The notes under the pieces were generated by a model. It searched no databases. It was not told the origin of the DNA and worked only from the letters and a program-made list of their open reading frames with translations. Positions 61,128 through 64,000 of a DNA stretch of 64,000 nt are shown here, piece by piece. Made by a program: the position numbers and the translations under genes. The first letter of the stretch is position 1; every line of letters starts with the position of its first letter. The stretch lies in contig JBAXGN010000006.1 in assembly GCA_037139415.1 (NCBI GenBank), positions 16,512 to 80,511 of the forward strand. The letters are read 5' to 3'. This DNA is from Verrucomicrobiota bacterium (GTDB lineage Bacteria > Verrucomicrobiota > Verrucomicrobiia > Limisphaerales > Fontisphaeraceae).

Positions 61128-62093
61128 CTATTCCTTATGGCCGGTGGCATTGACCTGTTGGGTAATCCACGGATAGGTCTGCCGAATACCCGCCAGTAAA
61201 TCAAATTGCGATTTCCAACCGATACTATAAATGCGTGCGTTACTGAAATTTCGGGATTGCACGCCGACTGGACCAGGTACGGATTTAATGGTGATTTGCT
61301 TGCCAGAAACCTGGGCCACCGCTTCTACCAGCTCCCGGACCGTCACGTACTGGGGACACCCAATATTCACCGCCCCCTCCAAATCTGATTGCATCAGGCG
61401 ATAGATGCCATCCACCATATCATCCACGTATGTGTACGAGCGAACCGCACTGCCATCCCCCCAGATTTCAACGGTGCCGCCATCCGGCACTCCGGCCACT
61501 TTACGGCAGATTGCCGCGGGCGCCTTTTCCCGTCCGCCGCGCCATGTGCCTTCTGGCCCATAACAATTCTGGAAGCGCGCAATGCGCACTTTCATGCCAT
61601 GACGCCGTCCATACGCCATCGCCATGCGTTCGGAGTACAACTTTTCCCAACCATACTCGTTGTCTGGATGCGCGGGAATAGCTTCGGCCTCCGTCATTTC
61701 CGGCTCGCCGGGTTTCATATCCCGATAAACGCAGACGGAAGAGGAGAAAAAGTAACGTTTCACTCCGCGCAATGCGGCGTGATGTGTCATGTGGACATTA
61801 ATCAACACGCTATTATGCATGATCTCGCATTCAGCCGAGTGGATAAAACCCATGCCGCCCATGTCTGCAGCCAACTGATACACCTCATCCGGTGTACCTT
61901 GAGGAATGCTCAGGGCTTCCTGGCAGCTTTTCTCATCCCGCAGGTCCAAAACGCGAAATTCATCCGCTGCTGAAGGGGAAAATTCAGGCGATTTGATATC
62001 CACGCCGCGCACCCAGTAGCCCTCGCGTTTTAAGCGTTTCACCAAGTGGCTGGCAATGAAACCACCTGCACCGCAAACAACTGCTGTTTTCAT
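61128..62093 (-). CDS. GDP-mannose 3,5-epimerase-like NAD-dependent epimerase
   Basis: A 321-residue extended short-chain dehydrogenase. The NAD site is GAGGFIASHL (8-17), the family feature AADMGGMGFIH is near 75-85, and the catalytic region SSSVCVYRDMKPGEPEMTEA (with C and K of the C-V-Y-x-x-x-K type) and YGWEKLYSERMAMAYGRRHG follow. These match GDP-mannose 3,5-epimerase (GME), which makes GDP-L-galactose. The tail ITQQVNATGHKE is short. It would feed the surface glycan of this locus. A GDP-mannose pyrophosphorylase gene is not in the window. Confidence 0.78.
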   Translation of the reverse strand: MKTAVVCGAGGFIASHLVKRLKREGYWVRGVDIKSPEFSPSAADEFRVLDLRDEKSCQEALSIPQGTPDEVYQLAADMGGMGFIHSAECEIMHNSVLINVHMTHHAALRGVKRYFFSSSVCVYRDMKPGEPEMTEAEAIPAHPDNEYGWEKLYSERMAMAYGRRHGMKVRIARFQNCYGPEGTWRGGREKAPAAICRKVAGVPDGGTVEIWGDGSAVRSYTYVDDMVDGIYRLMQSDLEGAVNIGCPQYVTVRELVEAVAQVSGKQITIKSVPGPVGVQSRNFSNARIYSIGWKSQFDLLAGIRQTYPWITQQVNATGHKE

Positions 62094-62391
62094 AAATCAT
62101 TCAGTCAAATTTAATCACCGCAACGCAGCCACCGTAGCATCGCTTCAGGTCTTTTGTCCAACCTTTTTACTGGCATAACCCGCCAAAAATTCGTTTTGCT
62201 CAGATCATACGACTACAAGAAATCTACACGACGCGACGCCGCCGGCCCGATGGGCACAGCCTGGGCGCCTCGCATAATTCCCTCTGGCAAGTCGCCGCAC
62301 TATGGCTAGGCAGTAACGTCATTAGGCGCGGAGAAAAAATGGCTTGCCGGCCGGGATTGCCATGAGTGGTTCTTTCGCGTATGCTATCGCC

Positions 62392-63996
62392 ATGTTTCAC
62401 TCTGCGAAAAAGCTATTTGGATTGTGGTTCCTGCTGCTGGGGACTGCCTGTATTGCTCCGGCTGCGACCATGCTGTTTGACTTTGAGGACGCCGCCGAAC
62501 TGAAAGCCCTGCATGATGAACACAAATCCACGCTGGGCCCCGGCAAAACGGTGGATCGGGCTGAGCACTTCGCCTCCTCTGGGAAATACGCGCTACGATT
62601 CGCCACGCCGGGCTGGAAAAAAGGCATGCCCCAATGGCCAGCCTTCGATGCCGACCTGTCACTGACCAACTGGACCGGTTATGACCGACTATATGTGGAT
62701 GTGTTCAATGCGAGCGCCAGTCCGCAAAGGTTCTCCATATTTTTCGCGGACACCACCATTCCGCTCCGCAAGGGGTATTCCCACCAGGTTCACCTGCCGC
62801 CTTTCAGTTATGCACCTGTGGTCGTACCGCTGGCCAAACTGACGGAGAAAAAAATCAAACTCGCGGCGATGCGAGCCCTGCACATTTTCACCGCCGAGCC
62901 ACCGGGAGACATGACCTTGTATATGGACCGGATAATGCTGCTGAAAAAAGGTGAACCGCTGCCGGAACTGCCGGCCTCATTTCTGCGGGATTTTGCCGCC
63001 GTGCAAGCCCCCAAGTTGGCGGCGCTGAATGAAGATCTGGCACGGGTCAGGACGCATCTCCAGCAGCAAATGACCGCCGTGCCCGCCTTGAAAAACTGGG
63101 CAGACCATGCCTTGCAACCGCTGGGTAAACGCGTGGGTGACTTTAAAGCAGCCATTGCGCGTGCCGACGCCTCGGTGCTGGATGCGGATCGCTCCGTGGT
63201 ATCACTTAGCGGAGAACTGGAACACTTGGAGTCCTTGGCGACTTTCCGTGCCGGGTTTGAGGCGGTCCGTTCCACGGCTCAGATCCATCCCGCCCAGCCG
63301 GACCTTGCGGTGGGATTCGCCACGTCCATGGAGAAAATCCTGCCGCTGGGATTGACCTTTAATGCGGCGCTTACTAATCGCGTGACACTAAGTCTGGCCC
63401 GCAATGAAAAGGAAAGCTTCCAAGTGTTGGTTACTCCGTTTGGTGGTCCGGTCCGGCAGGTGCAGGTGCGCATCGGCGACTTGCAGGGGGAGAACGGGCA
63501 GCGCCTGGTTTCGAGCAATCTTCACGCCGCGGTGATGGGATACGTGGAAACAAAGTCGGTGCCGCCTTATGGCAGCGCACATGTGGGCTGGTGGCCGGAT
63601 CCCATCCTGGATTTCCAATCCACCACGGATATCGCCGAAGGCGATCTGCAATCGTTCTGGGTACGGGTCAATGCGCCGGCTTCTCAGGCGCCGGGGGTGT
63701 ACCGTGGTCGGTTGGAAGTGCTGACGGATGGGAAGACGGCCTTCGCGTTTGACCTGGAGGTTCAGGTTTATCCCTTCCGGTTGCCGGATCGTTCGCCCTT
63801 GCCCATGGCGATCACTTTTGCTCCGGAGGATTCCCCGGTGACGGATAACAACCAAGAACAGAAAGCGTGGCGGCAATCACCGGAATATCCTGTAAAGGCG
63901 TGGAAACCGAACAAGCTGCAATGGGCGGATTTTCTCGCGCAGTATTACTTTGACTTCGTAAAGATAAATGTTGCGTTCGCGCAAAAAATTGCGTAA
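62392..63996 (+). CDS. Secreted DUF4091-type protein, possibly truncated
   Basis: A 534-residue protein with a signal peptide (FGLWFLLLGTACIAPAAT). It contains a N-terminal jelly-roll-like domain (NWTGYDRLYVDVFNASASPQ), then GYVETKSVPPYGSAHVGWWP, followed by DPILDFQSTTDIAEGDLQSF. This latter part matches the region before the DUF4091 glycoside-hydrolase-like domain in verrucomicrobial proteins. That catalytic domain is absent: the frame ends with a stop at 63994-63996, 4 bases before the window edge, after a short unusual tail. It is either a natural short protein or a truncated gene. The start could also be the ATG at 62362. Confidence 0.7.
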   Translation: MFHSAKKLFGLWFLLLGTACIAPAATMLFDFEDAAELKALHDEHKSTLGPGKTVDRAEHFASSGKYALRFATPGWKKGMPQWPAFDADLSLTNWTGYDRLYVDVFNASASPQRFSIFFADTTIPLRKGYSHQVHLPPFSYAPVVVPLAKLTEKKIKLAAMRALHIFTAEPPGDMTLYMDRIMLLKKGEPLPELPASFLRDFAAVQAPKLAALNEDLARVRTHLQQQMTAVPALKNWADHALQPLGKRVGDFKAAIARADASVLDADRSVVSLSGELEHLESLATFRAGFEAVRSTAQIHPAQPDLAVGFATSMEKILPLGLTFNAALTNRVTLSLARNEKESFQVLVTPFGGPVRQVQVRIGDLQGENGQRLVSSNLHAAVMGYVETKSVPPYGSAHVGWWPDPILDFQSTTDIAEGDLQSFWVRVNAPASQAPGVYRGRLEVLTDGKTAFAFDLEVQVYPFRLPDRSPLPMAITFAPEDSPVTDNNQEQKAWRQSPEYPVKAWKPNKLQWADFLAQYYFDFVKINVAFAQKIA

Positions 63997-64000
63997 CTTT

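Overview
The window looks like a chromosomal piece of a Verrucomicrobiota bacterium, probably in or near the Pedosphaera/Limisphaerales group. I infer this from three things. Several genes carry the prepilin N-terminus [17 protein letters not shown] followed by a planctomycete/verrucomicrobial pseudopilin body. There is an exosortase-associated lipoprotein of the TIGR04073 type. The secreted protein at the left edge has the FTYQGRLS / PTPYAMFANAA pattern typical of this phylum. The backbone is GC-rich and most genes are in short operons. There is no rRNA and no CRISPR array; one tRNA (Ala, GGC) is present.

Layout. Positions 1-5.1 kb are a decayed accessory zone. It holds a secreted-protein gene running off the edge, a broken membrane-protein gene with an 11-residue tandem repeat, the C-terminal stub of a tyrosine recombinase, an IS4-type transposase stub, a PIN-domain gene with a partner, and three copies of a ~60-bp intergenic repeat that each contain a perfectly spaced sigma-54-like -24/-12 element. 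From 5.1 to 41.2 kb is housekeeping sequence: hemX/ccsA-like-hemA-hemC, a NifA-type regulator, argA, an RlmI-like methyltransferase, a pseudopilin, a WYL regulator, rho, cysK, an HTH-metallo-beta-lactamase fusion, a TMTC-like membrane protein, a GT61 glycosyltransferase, two deoxysugar-type enzymes, an E1alpha-E1beta-E2 2-oxoacid dehydrogenase operon, rpoD, ispE, gcvT-gcvH, an NtrC-family regulator beside pilC, tRNA-Ala, a ptsN-like gene, a SulP transporter and a GT39 membrane glycosyltransferase.

Positions 41.8-54.6 kb are a defence-type island inserted between that block and a glycan locus. It carries three candidate modules. (1) A three-gene set at 41863-45107: a small protein interrupted at a canonical A_AAA_AAC slippery heptamer, a protein with a divergent class III nucleotidyl-cyclase pattern, and a SIR2-TPR effector. 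(2) A translationally coupled set at 45435-51166 made of a radical SAM enzyme, a small DUF6375-like protein and a 1439-residue nuclease-STAND NTPase, followed by a small unknown gene and a HEPN-like gene. (3) A two-repeat protein followed by an OLD-family ATPase/TOPRIM nuclease whose 3' end is cut off and joined head-on to a broken pseudopilin gene. Modules 1 and 2 are the best candidates for systems not yet described; their roles are inferred from domains and gene order only.

Positions 55.0-62.1 kb form a glycan/polysaccharide locus: two FkbM methyltransferases, two GT4-like glycosyltransferases, a small SAM methyltransferase, a GDP-mannose-3,5-epimerase-like protein and another pseudopilin. 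The last gene is a secreted DUF4091-type protein that meets a stop codon at the window edge.
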